Assembly (NCBI GenBank): GCA_036510735.1
Contig: DATCDK010000216.1
Span: forward strand, 1 to 15,439
From: PALSA-607 sp036510735
GTDB taxonomy: Bacteria; Actinomycetota; Actinomycetes; Acidothermales; Acidothermaceae
Reading direction: 5' to 3'
Length of the DNA: 15,439 bases
Under the pieces are notes generated by a model. The model had not been told where the DNA came from, made no database searches, and worked only from the letters and a program-made list of their open reading frames with translations. Made by a program: the position numbers and the translations under genes. Position 1 is the stretch's first letter; each line of letters begins with the position of its first letter. Below are positions 6,357-13,524 of the stretch, in pieces.

Positions 6357-7808
6357 ATGAGGCAGGCCCACGACGTCGCGACGGTCCGGGCGGCCGAGGC
6401 TGCGCTGATGGCGTCGGTGCCGCCGGGCACGTTGATGGACCGAGCGTCCTTTGGACTGGCGGCGACCGCCGCGCAACTGTTGCAGCGGGTCTACGGAAGC
6501 CACGTCGTGCTGCTCGTGGGGTCGGGTGACAACGGTGGCGACGCGCTTTTCGCGGGCGCACTGCTCGCCCGTCGCGGCGCGGTGGTCTCCGCCGTCCTGC
6601 TCGGATCGTCGGCGCACGTCGCTGGCCTCGCTGCCTTGCGTGCTGCTGGGGGCCGCGTCGAAGGGCCGGATGCGGTACTGACGGCAGACCTCGTTCTCGA
6701 CGGCATCGTCGGCATCGGCGGTGTCGGTGCGTTGCGCGAGGCAGCGGCTGATGTCGTGAGCTCGATTCCTGCCGAGTCAACGGTGCTTGCCGTTGACATC
6801 CCTTCCGGTGTTGACGCCGACACCGGAGTGGTTGCGGGAGCCGCCGTGCACGCGCACGTCACGGTGACGTTCGGCACCTGGAAGCCCGGCCTACTGGTCG
6901 ATCCCGGTGCCCAGTGCGCGGGCGTGGTCGAGTTGGTCGACATCGGCCTTGGCCCGTGGCTGCCGACGGCATCGATCACGGCGTTGCAGGCAGCTGATGT
7001 GGACCTGCCGGTACCGACGGCGGAGTCCGACAAGTACCGCCGCGGAGTCGTCGGCATCGTGGCTGGCAGTGTCGGCTATACCGGTGCGGCGCTGCTCGCG
7101 ACCGGCGGTGCTTTACGAACCGGCGCCGGCATGGTGCGGTTCGTCTCGGTCGCTCATCCCGCCGAGCTGATACGCGCGCGCTGGCCCGAGGCAGTCGTGA
7201 CAGTGCTCAAAGATGGGCCGGACGTCGATGTGCTGGCCGCCGGTCGCGTGCAGGCGTGGGTTGTCGGGCCGGGCATCGGGACCGACGCATTCGCGTCCCG
7301 GCTTGTCGAGCAGGTGTTGTCGGCGTCGGTACCGGTGGTGGTCGACGCCGACGCGCTCACGATCGTAGCGGGAGAGCCTTCGTTGGTGTCCACGCGCACG
7401 GCGCCCACCGTGTTGACGCCGCACGCGGGCGAACTCACTCGATTGTTGGGGCTCGAGCCAGCTGCACGCGCTGACGTCGAGGCGCGGCGACTCGAGCATG
7501 CTCGCGCTGCGGCGAACGCGTTCGGTGCCACGGTGTTGTTGAAGGGATCGACGACGGTGATCTGTTCGCCCGACGGTTTGGTGCGGGTGAACTCGACGGG
7601 TACGTCATGGCTCGCAACCGCCGGCAGTGGCGACGTTCTGTCGGGCGTTACGGGTGCGTTGCTAGCTGGCGGCATGTCTGCGCTCGACGCATCGTCATGC
7701 GCCGCCTACTTGCACGGTGCGGCTGGCCGCATCGCAGCACAGGACGCGCCGATCGTTGCCGACGACATCATCGCCAGCCTTCCCGCCGCCATTCGCTCAC
7801 TCCGCTAG
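6357..7808 (+). CDS. nnr: Bifunctional NAD(P)HX epimerase / ADP-dependent NAD(P)HX dehydratase
   Basis: This is a 483-residue metabolite-repair enzyme. It regenerates NADH and NADPH from their hydrated, inactive forms, the N-terminal domain epimerising the S and R hydrates and the C-terminal domain dehydrating them with ADP or ATP. The N-terminal YjeF_N domain (about 1-205) shows LLVGSGDNGGDALFAGALLA and DIPSGVDADTG. The C-terminal ribokinase-like domain (about 220-483) shows KYRRGVVGIVAGS, GAALLATGGALRTGAGMV, VLTPHAGELTRLLG, LLKGSTTVI and the catalytic loop TAGSGDVLSG with Asp426. Its ATG is 5 nt after the glmS stop, so it is the last gene of the operon; candidate hairpins follow. Mycobacteria and many other actinobacteria place this gene near glmS but usually with other genes, such as acpS or alr, close by. 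None is seen here. Confidence 0.95.
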   Translation: MRQAHDVATVRAAEAALMASVPPGTLMDRASFGLAATAAQLLQRVYGSHVVLLVGSGDNGGDALFAGALLARRGAVVSAVLLGSSAHVAGLAALRAAGGRVEGPDAVLTADLVLDGIVGIGGVGALREAAADVVSSIPAESTVLAVDIPSGVDADTGVVAGAAVHAHVTVTFGTWKPGLLVDPGAQCAGVVELVDIGLGPWLPTASITALQAADVDLPVPTAESDKYRRGVVGIVAGSVGYTGAALLATGGALRTGAGMVRFVSVAHPAELIRARWPEAVVTVLKDGPDVDVLAAGRVQAWVVGPGIGTDAFASRLVEQVLSASVPVVVDADALTIVAGEPSLVSTRTAPTVLTPHAGELTRLLGLEPAARADVEARRLEHARAAANAFGATVLLKGSTTVICSPDGLVRVNSTGTSWLATAGSGDVLSGVTGALLAGGMSALDASSCAAYLHGAAGRIAAQDAPIVADDIIASLPAAIRSLR

Positions 7809-7817
7809 CTCAAAGCG

Positions 7818-7866
7818 CCCTTAGCAAGGGGTGTCTTGGCAGCGTCACCTCGCCGAGCCAACACCC
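7818..7866 (+). terminator. Candidate terminator after nnr
   Basis: Two alternative stems follow the stop codon. CCCTT (7818-7822) pairs with AAGGG (7826-7830) around a 3-nt loop. The stronger one pairs GGGTGTCTTGGC (7829-7840) with GCCAACACCC (7857-7866) over 10 pairs with one bulged C. No T-tract follows, so if it terminates it is of the T-less type often seen in high-GC actinobacteria. Confidence 0.4.
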
Positions 7867-7915
7867 ACATAATGCCGCCGAGCGGGATATCGCGCAGCAC
7901 GCAGGGCAGCCGCCT

Positions 7916-7921
7916 TACCGT
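7916..7921 (+). promoter_or_regulatory. -10 box for leaderless transcription of the SRPBCC-like gene
   Basis: TACCGT matches TANNNT and lies exactly 6 nt before the ATG at 7928, so transcription would begin at or next to the start codon. The nearby GGAGA is too close to the ATG to act as a normal ribosome binding site. No clear -35 box is seen. Confidence 0.45.
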
Positions 7922-7927
7922 GGAGAC

Positions 7928-8284
7928 ATGATCGAACTCGGTTCGAGGACACACAAGCTGCCCGCGCCTCAACACGTCGTCTGGGAATCGCTCACGAATC
8001 CGCACAAACGAGGAAGCAGGCCGTGGCTCAACTTGTTGTCCGACGAGGTCGAACCCGCGATCCTCGTGGCCGAAGAACTAACCCGGCTCGTGTGGTGCTC
8101 GCTATGGCCGAGCAGACCACATGACCAAGTGGAGCTGGAACTCAGCTCCGTTGGCCGTGAGACCGCTCTGACGTTCACTCTCCTGACACCCGATGACCCA
8201 CCCGACCCGAGCAAGCTTGGCCATCTCCGAAAGCGCCTCAACCATCTCCTCAGTGCAGACCTGCGCTTCTCCTACGGACAATGA
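7928..8284 (+). CDS. SRPBCC-like (polyketide cyclase/START fold) small protein
   Basis: This is a 118-residue soluble protein. The start LGSRTHKLPAPQHVVWESLTNP, the middle VWCSLWPSRPHDQVELELSSVG, and the final RKRLNHLLSADLRFSYGQ fit the SRPBCC helix-grip pattern: a beta strand, two short helices, a curved sheet and a long C-terminal helix. Members of this fold bind hydrophobic ligands, but no ligand can be named. The protein is shorter than the usual 140-150 residues. ATG 7928 is chosen because a TANNNT box ends 6 nt before it; the frame is open upstream to 7607, but that part overlaps nnr and the terminator hairpins. It is a single gene, converging with the Cys-rich mini-gene on a shared hairpin. 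The fold assignment comes from overall pattern only. Confidence 0.75.
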   Translation: MIELGSRTHKLPAPQHVVWESLTNPHKRGSRPWLNLLSDEVEPAILVAEELTRLVWCSLWPSRPHDQVELELSSVGRETALTFTLLTPDDPPDPSKLGHLRKRLNHLLSADLRFSYGQ

Positions 8285-8317
8285 CGTAGGGGCCAATCGC
8301 ACTCAACTGCCGCTCTG

Positions 8318-8335
8318 CGCGTTCACCTGAACGCG
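8318..8335. terminator. Candidate bidirectional terminator
   Basis: CGCGTTCA and TGAACGCG form a perfect 8-bp inverted repeat around CC (4 nt of loop if the innermost pair opens). It sits between the stop of the SRPBCC-like gene on the plus strand (8284) and the stop of the Cys-rich mini-gene on the minus strand (8366). The position suits both converging genes. On the plus strand a T-rich stretch (about 8352-8360) follows only after a gap. Confidence 0.45.
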
Positions 8336-8365
8336 GTCATCTAATGGTCGTGTTTGTTTCTCGCA

Positions 8366-8548
8366 CTACCTCACGCCGACGTGGTCGCCGGGCGCGGCAC
8401 AGCATGTGTCAAAGCCACTGTGGCGCGGGCACTCGATCTCGTCTGCATCCGGGCAGTAGTACAAGTCGGGACACCCGCAGTCGAAGACGACCCGCTCCCA
8501 GGCTGCTGCGATCTTGACGGCGACATCGCCGGTACCGTTGTTCGGCAT
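8366..8548 (-). CDS. Small Cys-rich protein, function unknown
   Basis: A 60-residue frame runs from ATG 8546-8548 to TAG 8366-8368. I do not recognise it with certainty. It has a short helical start (VAVKIAAAWERVV), then six cysteines at 24, 26, 32, 40, 49 and 50 and histidines at 43 and 56 (DCGCPDLYYCPDADEIECPR), which suggests a zinc-binding mini-domain. Third codon positions are strongly G or C, as expected of a real gene here, and the translation is not low-complexity. It ends 31 bp before a hairpin placed as a shared terminator. No clear ribosome binding site precedes the ATG. The overlapping frames on both strands lack these traits. It may instead be chance, so confidence is moderate. 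Confidence 0.55.
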   Translation of the reverse strand: MPNNGTGDVAVKIAAAWERVVFDCGCPDLYYCPDADEIECPRHSGFDTCCAAPGDHVGVR

Positions 8549-8718
8549 CCACGGATGATTCCATCAGAGGCGAAGGGAACGCACTCTCAAGTAGCCGCGA
8601 TGACGTACGTTCCGTGTTGCCGCCAATGGTGCACGGCCGTGCCGCGATGACGCGCACCCCGATCAGCGCGTCGCGACTGCCCGGATCGGGGAGCATTCCG
8701 ATCGGGTCCGGGCGAGGC

Positions 8719-8724
8719 TAGGGT
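8719..8724 (+). promoter_or_regulatory. -10 box for leaderless transcription of the cupin gene
   Basis: TAGGGT lies exactly 6 nt before ATG 8731, the same spacing as at the SRPBCC-like gene. No Shine-Dalgarno sequence lies between. A partial inverted repeat (GATCGG 8684-8689 with CCGATC 8698-8703) sits where the -35 region would be and could be an operator. Confidence 0.5.
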
Positions 8725-8730
8725 CAAACC

Positions 8731-9195
8731 ATGGGCATTGCAGACATCGGTCCCCGTCCCCAGGCGTTCGACCTGGAGGCCGAGACGCTTGAGAACCCGA
8801 ACTACCGCACTGTGGCCTGGAGCGGCAAATACCTGCAGGTCACCCTCATGTCGATTCCGGTCAACGGCAACATCGGACTGGAGAGGCACCCTGACACCGA
8901 CCAGTTCATTCGGCTCGACCGCGGCCGGGGTCGGGCCCAGATGGGACCCGGTAAGGACGAACTGACCTTCGACCAAGAGGTAACCGACGGCTGGTGCGTC
9001 ATCGTTCCGGCGGGCAGTTGGCACAACGTCACCAACATCGGCGACGAGCCGATGCAGGTCTACACCGTTTACGCGCCGCAACACCACCAGCCGGGCAAGG
9101 TGCAGCAGACCAAAGCGATCGCCGACGCCGACACCGACGATGAACCCGCCGACTGGTCTGTTCAACCAGACCCGGTCGCAGACCAGCACGCCTGA
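8731..9195 (+). CDS. Cupin domain protein
   Basis: This 154-residue single-domain cupin has its conserved beta-barrel at about residues 30-118. The second cupin motif is complete: G87, P93, G95, His98 and Asn102 in GWCVIVPAGSWHNVTN fit G-x5-P-x-G-x2-H-x3-N. The first motif (GLERHPDTDQFIRLDRGRG, around residues 49-67) keeps Glu51, His53 and Asp57, with a variation on the standard His-x-His-x3-4-Glu pattern. Metal binding is therefore likely, but the ligand set is partly changed. The acidic, Gln/Asp-rich tail after residue 120 is probably disordered. Cupins range from isomerases and dioxygenases to small-molecule binders, and no substrate can be named. It appears to be a single gene with a leaderless promoter, converging with the next minus-strand gene. 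Confidence 0.88.
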   Translation: MGIADIGPRPQAFDLEAETLENPNYRTVAWSGKYLQVTLMSIPVNGNIGLERHPDTDQFIRLDRGRGRAQMGPGKDELTFDQEVTDGWCVIVPAGSWHNVTNIGDEPMQVYTVYAPQHHQPGKVQQTKAIADADTDDEPADWSVQPDPVADQHA

Positions 9196-9258
9196 GCCGC
9201 CGGACCAAAACATCCGCTATTGTCGCGAAGACGGTTGTTCGGTCGACGTGTGCGTGGT

Positions 9259-9879
9259 TCAGACGAGGTCGTCGGTCCGCTCCCAATCTGGCAGGCGCGA
9301 GGGGTCCAGCAAGACGGCGATGTTGTTCGCTGAGGGGACCACGTTGTTGTCTCCGGGCCCACGGTCACCGAGGAGCACTTCTACTCCACGAGTGCCGAAG
9401 GCGATCGAGATGCGACTGCACCAGAAGCTGCCTGCGCCGATCTCCCACGGGTGGTATCGCAGCTGGACATCAGTGACCGCAGAGTCGAGGCTGCTGCGCC
9501 ATGGCTCGCGATCGGTTACGTTCCAAACGGCGGCGCCAGCTTCCGATGCGGGTCCTTCTTGGAGCCCAAGACTTTCGGTGTAACCGGGCAAGTCCCAGGT
9601 CACGGACCACGTCTTGCCGTCGTCATCAGCGAACTCGATCCCCAAGTCGACGTGATGAAACTGGCCAGCGTCCCAGGTAGGAACCTGCCACTCCGAGGCG
9701 TCGGTGATCACCCGGCGCACCGTCTGATCGTGGTGCCCAAGGTCCCAGCCACGGTAATCAAGATCGACGTAGCACACCTCGATGATCCGCTTCCCGACGA
9801 GCCGACCCGCCACCGCACGCCTATCTGCTATCCCTTGCTCACTGGCCACCCAGCCCGTGACCGACGATTCCTCTCCCAT
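9259..9879 (-). CDS. Conserved-looking hypothetical protein
   Basis: This is a 206-residue soluble protein that I cannot assign to a family. It is rich in Trp, Asp and Gly with alternating strand-like segments: VGKRIIEVCYVDLDYRGWD, FHHVDLGIEFADDDGKTW, SVTWDLPGYTESLGLQEG, VQLRYHPWEIGAGSFWCSR, VEVLLGDRGPGDNNVVPSA and NNIAVLLDPSRLPDW. This suggests an all-beta or alpha/beta intracellular domain. No signal peptide or membrane segment is seen. The start is placed at ATG 9877-9879 (MGEESSVTGWV); the upstream part of the frame to 9990 is Arg/His/Pro-rich and looks noncoding. GAACAT lies 6 nt before the ATG and might be a weak -10 box for leaderless transcription. The stop is 63 bp from the end of the converging cupin gene, with no clear hairpin between them. 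Confidence 0.75.
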   Translation of the reverse strand: MGEESSVTGWVASEQGIADRRAVAGRLVGKRIIEVCYVDLDYRGWDLGHHDQTVRRVITDASEWQVPTWDAGQFHHVDLGIEFADDDGKTWSVTWDLPGYTESLGLQEGPASEAGAAVWNVTDREPWRSSLDSAVTDVQLRYHPWEIGAGSFWCSRISIAFGTRGVEVLLGDRGPGDNNVVPSANNIAVLLDPSRLPDWERTDDLV

Positions 9880-10083
9880 ACGCCGATGTTCTCGCGCGCC
9901 GTGGTGGAACGCACACATTTGCCGCAATGACGCGCTTCCTGTCCCGGCGATGAGCGGGCGCGGCCTGACGGGCAACGCGGCCGTAACCAAGGCCAGCGTG
10001 GCCGAGTACGCTGACGAAGTTCGCGGCGCAGTCAGGGTCTTTGGTCAGCTCTGAGGCGTCCAACCTTGGGGGACGGGGTAATC

Positions 10084-11982
10084 GTGCGTCGACAGCTGGC
10101 GTCGTTGCGGGTGGGCGTCATCTTCGTTGTCGTTGTCGGCTCCCTCGCAACGGGCAGAACCGCGATAGCGGGCGAACCGGTCGGTCCGGCTGGGTGGACG
10201 CCGGTGATCCAGGCGACCGATGCGCCGAACTATGTGGGCATCACTGGCTCCCCTGTCTTCGACGACGCGACCGGCCAACTCATGCTCGCTGAAGGCACGG
10301 ACACGTGGACCTGGGATGGCGCACGGTGGGCACACCGGCCAGATGCTGCTGGCCCGCACGTTGCAGACCCGGTGAGTGCCTACGACCCGTCGACGAAACA
10401 AGTCGTCATGGTGGGTGGTCCGGTGACGACGTCCCCTGTCACGGCGCTGCCTCCGGGCACCCAAACGTGGACGTGGAACGGAAACGTCTGGGCGCAGCAG
10501 CACCCTGCGACGTCACCGGCGATGGCCCCGGCGTGTGCTGCATTCGATGATGCGACCGGGCAGTTGTTGATGTTCGGTGGACTGTTCCCGCAGAGCCCGG
10601 CAACCTGGCGCTGGACGGGATCGAATTGGGTTCGATTGTCTCCGGCAGCTAGCCCGCCGAATGGCCAATGCTCTATGGCGTACGACCCGGGTCTCAACAC
10701 GATGGTGTTGGCGACGGTCGGTGCGACCTTCGGAGGTCCCCGGGGCACGGTTCAACTGTGGACTTGGGATGGCACGAACTGGCATCAGTTGCCATCGACA
10801 GTTCTGCCAGGTGACGCGGGTACTCCGTCGATCGTCTATGACCCCGACGCGGGCGACATGGTCGTGCTTGTCGATGCCAGCGGTATCGATATGGGCGTCA
10901 ACGGACGCATTTGGGGCGGTGCCGAGGAAGAGACGTGGGCGTGGAACGGCACCTCGTGGTCGATGCTCTACGCCACAACGCCGGCGAACCGAATCCCGTT
11001 CGACCTGGTGATCGCTTATGACAAGAGCACCCACCAACTGGTTCGGTGGTATGAGAACGCCGCCCTCGGTGCAGCGCGGGGTGGAAGCAGCGTGTCTCCC
11101 GCCCGCATTGCGGGCCAAGACCGACTCGCTACCGCTGTTGCCGCGTCGGTGTCCGCGTTCCCCGTATCCCAGGCAGCTTCCGCCGTTGTCCTTGCCAGAT
11201 CGGATCAGTTCGCAGACGCGCTGGCCGGCGGACCGCTTGCGGCCGCAAACCACGGCCCACTCCTGTTGACGTCGCCGACCACGTTGGACACCGCAACCGC
11301 GACCGAGATCAGCCGGGTACTCAAACCTGGCGGGACCGTCTTTCTGGTCGGTGGCATAGCCGCCCTCGGCCCGTCGATCGCCTCGGCAATAGCGACGCTG
11401 GGCTACGCACCGGTACGAGTTTCTGGAGCGGATCGCTTCGGCACCGCGCTCGCGATCGCGGCGAAGCTGGGTAATCCGTCAACGGTTTTCGAGGCGAACG
11501 GCGCGGGGTTCGCCGACGCGTTGTCGGCCGTTCCGGCTGCAATCGTCAAGCACGGCGCGATCCTGCTCACGGGCAGCTCGACCCTAACCCCGGCGACCGC
11601 GGCGTACGTGCGTGCACATCCAGGGCTGCACTACGCGGTCGGCGGTCCCGCGGCGTCAGCTGATCCGTCTGCGATAGCGCTGGTAGGCGCAGATCGCTAC
11701 GCCACCTCGACAGCAGTTGCGCTCGCGATCTTTCCCGATGCCACGGGGATTTCGGTAGCCAGCGGCGAAGGGTTTCCCGATGCACTTGCCGCTGGACCGA
11801 TCGTCGGGGAGGCGGGCGATCCGCTCCTACTTGTCGCACCGACAGACCCCCTGCCGGAACCTACTTCCGCGTACCTCAGCACGCGCGGCAGCGCGGTATC
11901 GACGGCACAGGTTTTCGGCGGCACCGCGGCCGTAAGTGACATCGTCATGTCGCAGGTTGCTGGGGCACTTCACGGGTCATGA
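10084..11982 (+). CDS. Secreted beta-propeller protein with three CWB2 cell-wall-binding repeats
   Basis: This is a 632-residue exported protein. A signal peptide is visible (RR, then VGVIFVVVVGSLA, likely cut after AIA near residue 29). Residues of about 38-323 form six Trp-rich repeats of 40-55 residues, each with a WxW-x-G-xxW strand and a [FY]D-x-x-x-x-x-[LV] strand (WTWDGARW, WTWNGNVW, WRWTGSNW, WTWDGTNW, WAWNGTSW; FDDATGQL twice), as expected of a kelch-like six-blade propeller. Residues of about 341-632 are three cell-wall-binding type 2 repeats (PF04122), with RIAGQDRLATA, RVSGADRFGTA and LVGADRYATS starts and FADALAGGP, FADALSAVP and FPDALAAGP motifs. These domains anchor proteins to the cell envelope. 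GTG 10084 is chosen because GGGGACGGGG (10068-10077) precedes it; TTG 10066 is the alternative. A TACGCT box at 10007-10012 may be the -10. Confidence 0.92.
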   Translation: MRRQLASLRVGVIFVVVVGSLATGRTAIAGEPVGPAGWTPVIQATDAPNYVGITGSPVFDDATGQLMLAEGTDTWTWDGARWAHRPDAAGPHVADPVSAYDPSTKQVVMVGGPVTTSPVTALPPGTQTWTWNGNVWAQQHPATSPAMAPACAAFDDATGQLLMFGGLFPQSPATWRWTGSNWVRLSPAASPPNGQCSMAYDPGLNTMVLATVGATFGGPRGTVQLWTWDGTNWHQLPSTVLPGDAGTPSIVYDPDAGDMVVLVDASGIDMGVNGRIWGGAEEETWAWNGTSWSMLYATTPANRIPFDLVIAYDKSTHQLVRWYENAALGAARGGSSVSPARIAGQDRLATAVAASVSAFPVSQAASAVVLARSDQFADALAGGPLAAANHGPLLLTSPTTLDTATATEISRVLKPGGTVFLVGGIAALGPSIASAIATLGYAPVRVSGADRFGTALAIAAKLGNPSTVFEANGAGFADALSAVPAAIVKHGAILLTGSSTLTPATAAYVRAHPGLHYAVGGPAASADPSAIALVGADRYATSTAVALAIFPDATGISVASGEGFPDALAAGPIVGEAGDPLLLVAPTDPLPEPTSAYLSTRGSAVSTAQVFGGTAAVSDIVMSQVAGALHGS

Positions 11983-12126
11983 CGGCCAGTTCTTGAAGGC
12001 CTACTTGCTGGAGGACACGTCCGCTGGCGGCCGCGAGGAATGCACTCATCTGGCCGCTGTGACGGTCGTTATGAACGGGCGCCCCCGGGGTCCTGGCTTG
12101 CAGCGCGGGTCGAGCTACCGTCGCGC

Positions 12127-12882
12127 TCAGAGCGGGAGCGGGTGGGAGAGAACTCCGTCGCCGTGGGCGCGTTCGGCCAGGGTGCGGGCGAACTCGATGG
12201 CATCGATGTTGACGTGCTCGCCCGAGGTAGCTTGCGCGTAGTGGCCGCCGGCCGGCCCGGTCAACTCCAGGTCGAATGGCACGCCGTGGGTGGTTGCCCA
12301 TTCCGCGACCATGTCGGCGACGATGCGGCCGTCGTGATCGGCGTCCGCGTTGAAGGGTTTGCCGGTGGCCTCGGCGAGGTCAATGCGGTGCATCCATGCA
12401 TCGCGGGTGAACCCGACGTTGAACAGGTAAGCGAGGGGTTGTCGTCCGACAGGGGCGGGCAGTTTGAGTAGGGGCAGCTTCGCAATCGGGCGGGGCAGCT
12501 TGCGGCGGGCCTTCAATGCGCGCGGCGCGATGTGGTCCCATTCGGCGATGAGCTGTTCGATGCTGAGGTCGCTTCGTTCACGGACCTGGACCTCGTTCAT
12601 TCCATCCCACCAGTACTGCGCGCCAATTTCGGCGACGACCGGGCGACCGGCTCGGACTTGGCGGAGGAACTCCCGTGGCGAGGCCTGGCTGGCAGCGGAT
12701 CCGACCATGTGTGCGGCGAGCGCGCGCACATCCCAGCGAGGGCAGTCGGTTGGTTTGGTCCAGTCGTCCGGCTCCAGGTTGCGCAGCGTCGCGGCGACCT
12801 TGTCGGTCTCGACGTCGGCAATCCGCATTGCCTCGGCGTGCTTGATGCGCGGGATCGTGCTCACGTCAACTGCGGTAGTCAT
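12127..12882 (-). CDS. DinB/maleylpyruvate isomerase family mycothiol-dependent protein
   Basis: This is a 251-residue protein of the actinobacterial maleylpyruvate isomerase N-terminal (DinB-like four-helix) family, which uses mycothiol and a metal. DVRALAAHMVGSA supplies His58, and the segment FTRDAWMHRIDLAEATG supplies Asp161 and His165. These match the three metal-ligand positions (His, Glu, His in the characterised enzyme), with Asp in place of the usual Glu. A C-terminal sterol-carrier-like part follows (DLELTGPAGGHYAQATSGEHVNIDAIEFARTL). Its ATG overlaps the TetR stop codon in an ATGA (12879-12882), so the two are translationally coupled. Its substrate is unknown; thiol transfer or detoxification is an inference from the family. 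Confidence 0.88.
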   Translation of the reverse strand: MTTAVDVSTIPRIKHAEAMRIADVETDKVAATLRNLEPDDWTKPTDCPRWDVRALAAHMVGSAASQASPREFLRQVRAGRPVVAEIGAQYWWDGMNEVQVRERSDLSIEQLIAEWDHIAPRALKARRKLPRPIAKLPLLKLPAPVGRQPLAYLFNVGFTRDAWMHRIDLAEATGKPFNADADHDGRIVADMVAEWATTHGVPFDLELTGPAGGHYAQATSGEHVNIDAIEFARTLAERAHGDGVLSHPLPL

Positions 12883-13502
12883 GATCGTCGGGATCCCTTC
12901 GCCACTGGTGATGTGGTGTGACGTCGATCGATGTCGGTGAGGAACATCTCGGTGACCTGGCTGGCCAGCCGGACCCAGCGCTTGCCTCCTGGTTCGTTGG
13001 CTACCTGTTGGTGGGCCAACCCGTTGGCCAGGGCGCTGAAGATGTCGATGTTGCGCTGGTCGGTGACGCCTGCGGCAGCGAGCATCTGACGGGCAACGTC
13101 GTAGAACTCCAGCGCCAACGCGAAGGCCCCCGCCGATGGCTCAAACCCTGGGATGGTGCGCTGGAACAGCATTTGGTGTCGCACGATGTCGTCGCTGGAG
13201 AACTGCACGAGGTCGCCGAGAAACCGTGCCAAAGCACGGCGCGGATCACCGGCGTAGCTACGTTTCGCAACGAAATCTAGAAGTTGGCGGTAGCCGTCGG
13301 CGAACAGCGCATCGTAAAGGTTCAGCTTCGACTCGAAGTACACATACAGAGACGGTTGGCGAAGGCCCACACTGTCGGCCAGGTCTCGCAGCGAGATCGC
13401 CGCGAGACCGTCACGGTGCGCGAGGAGCCAAGCCTGAGCAAGAATCTCGGCCCGCCTTGCCTCGTGGCGGACCTTCCTGCGGTCCGGTCCAGCCGTCATC
13501 AT
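12879..13502 (-). CDS. TetR/AcrR family transcriptional regulator
   Basis: This is a 207-residue repressor-like protein. The N-terminal helix-turn-helix is at about residues 34-58 (AISLRDLADSVGLRQPSLYVYF), and the ligand/dimer domain follows (FLGDLVQFSSDDIVRHQMLFQRTIPGFEPS). Two ATGs in a row (13500-13502 and 13497-13499) can serve as the start. It is the middle gene of a three-gene operon: the small monooxygenase-like gene ends 22 bp upstream, and the maleylpyruvate-isomerase-like gene overlaps its stop. The strong palindromes in the promoter of the operon (13891-13925) are the natural binding sites for this protein, so negative autoregulation by an unknown ligand is likely. Confidence 0.92.
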   Translation of the reverse strand: MMTAGPDRRKVRHEARRAEILAQAWLLAHRDGLAAISLRDLADSVGLRQPSLYVYFESKLNLYDALFADGYRQLLDFVAKRSYAGDPRRALARFLGDLVQFSSDDIVRHQMLFQRTIPGFEPSAGAFALALEFYDVARQMLAAAGVTDQRNIDIFSALANGLAHQQVANEPGGKRWVRLASQVTEMFLTDIDRRHTTSPVAKGSRRS

Positions 13503-13524
13503 CGGTCAATCCGAAAGCACGGCG

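Noticed and set aside
8354..8650. Plus-strand 98-residue open frame
   Set aside because: It is antisense to the Cys-rich mini-gene, has no ribosome binding site and a less gene-like composition. One of the two strands is noise, and the minus strand looks better.
8587..9213. 208-residue minus-strand open frame opposite the cupin
   Set aside because: The plus strand carries a complete cupin motif 2 and a promoter; the antisense translation has no recognisable domain.
10513..11253. Minus-strand open frame opposite the propeller-CWB2 gene
   Set aside because: The plus strand has clear periodic repeats and a signal peptide; the antisense frame is Arg-rich noise.
12102..12127. AGCGCG/CGCGCT inverted repeat as a terminator between the converging CWB2 and MPI-like genes
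   Set aside because: The stem is only 6 bp, overlaps the MPI-like stop codon and has no T-tract; too weak to list.
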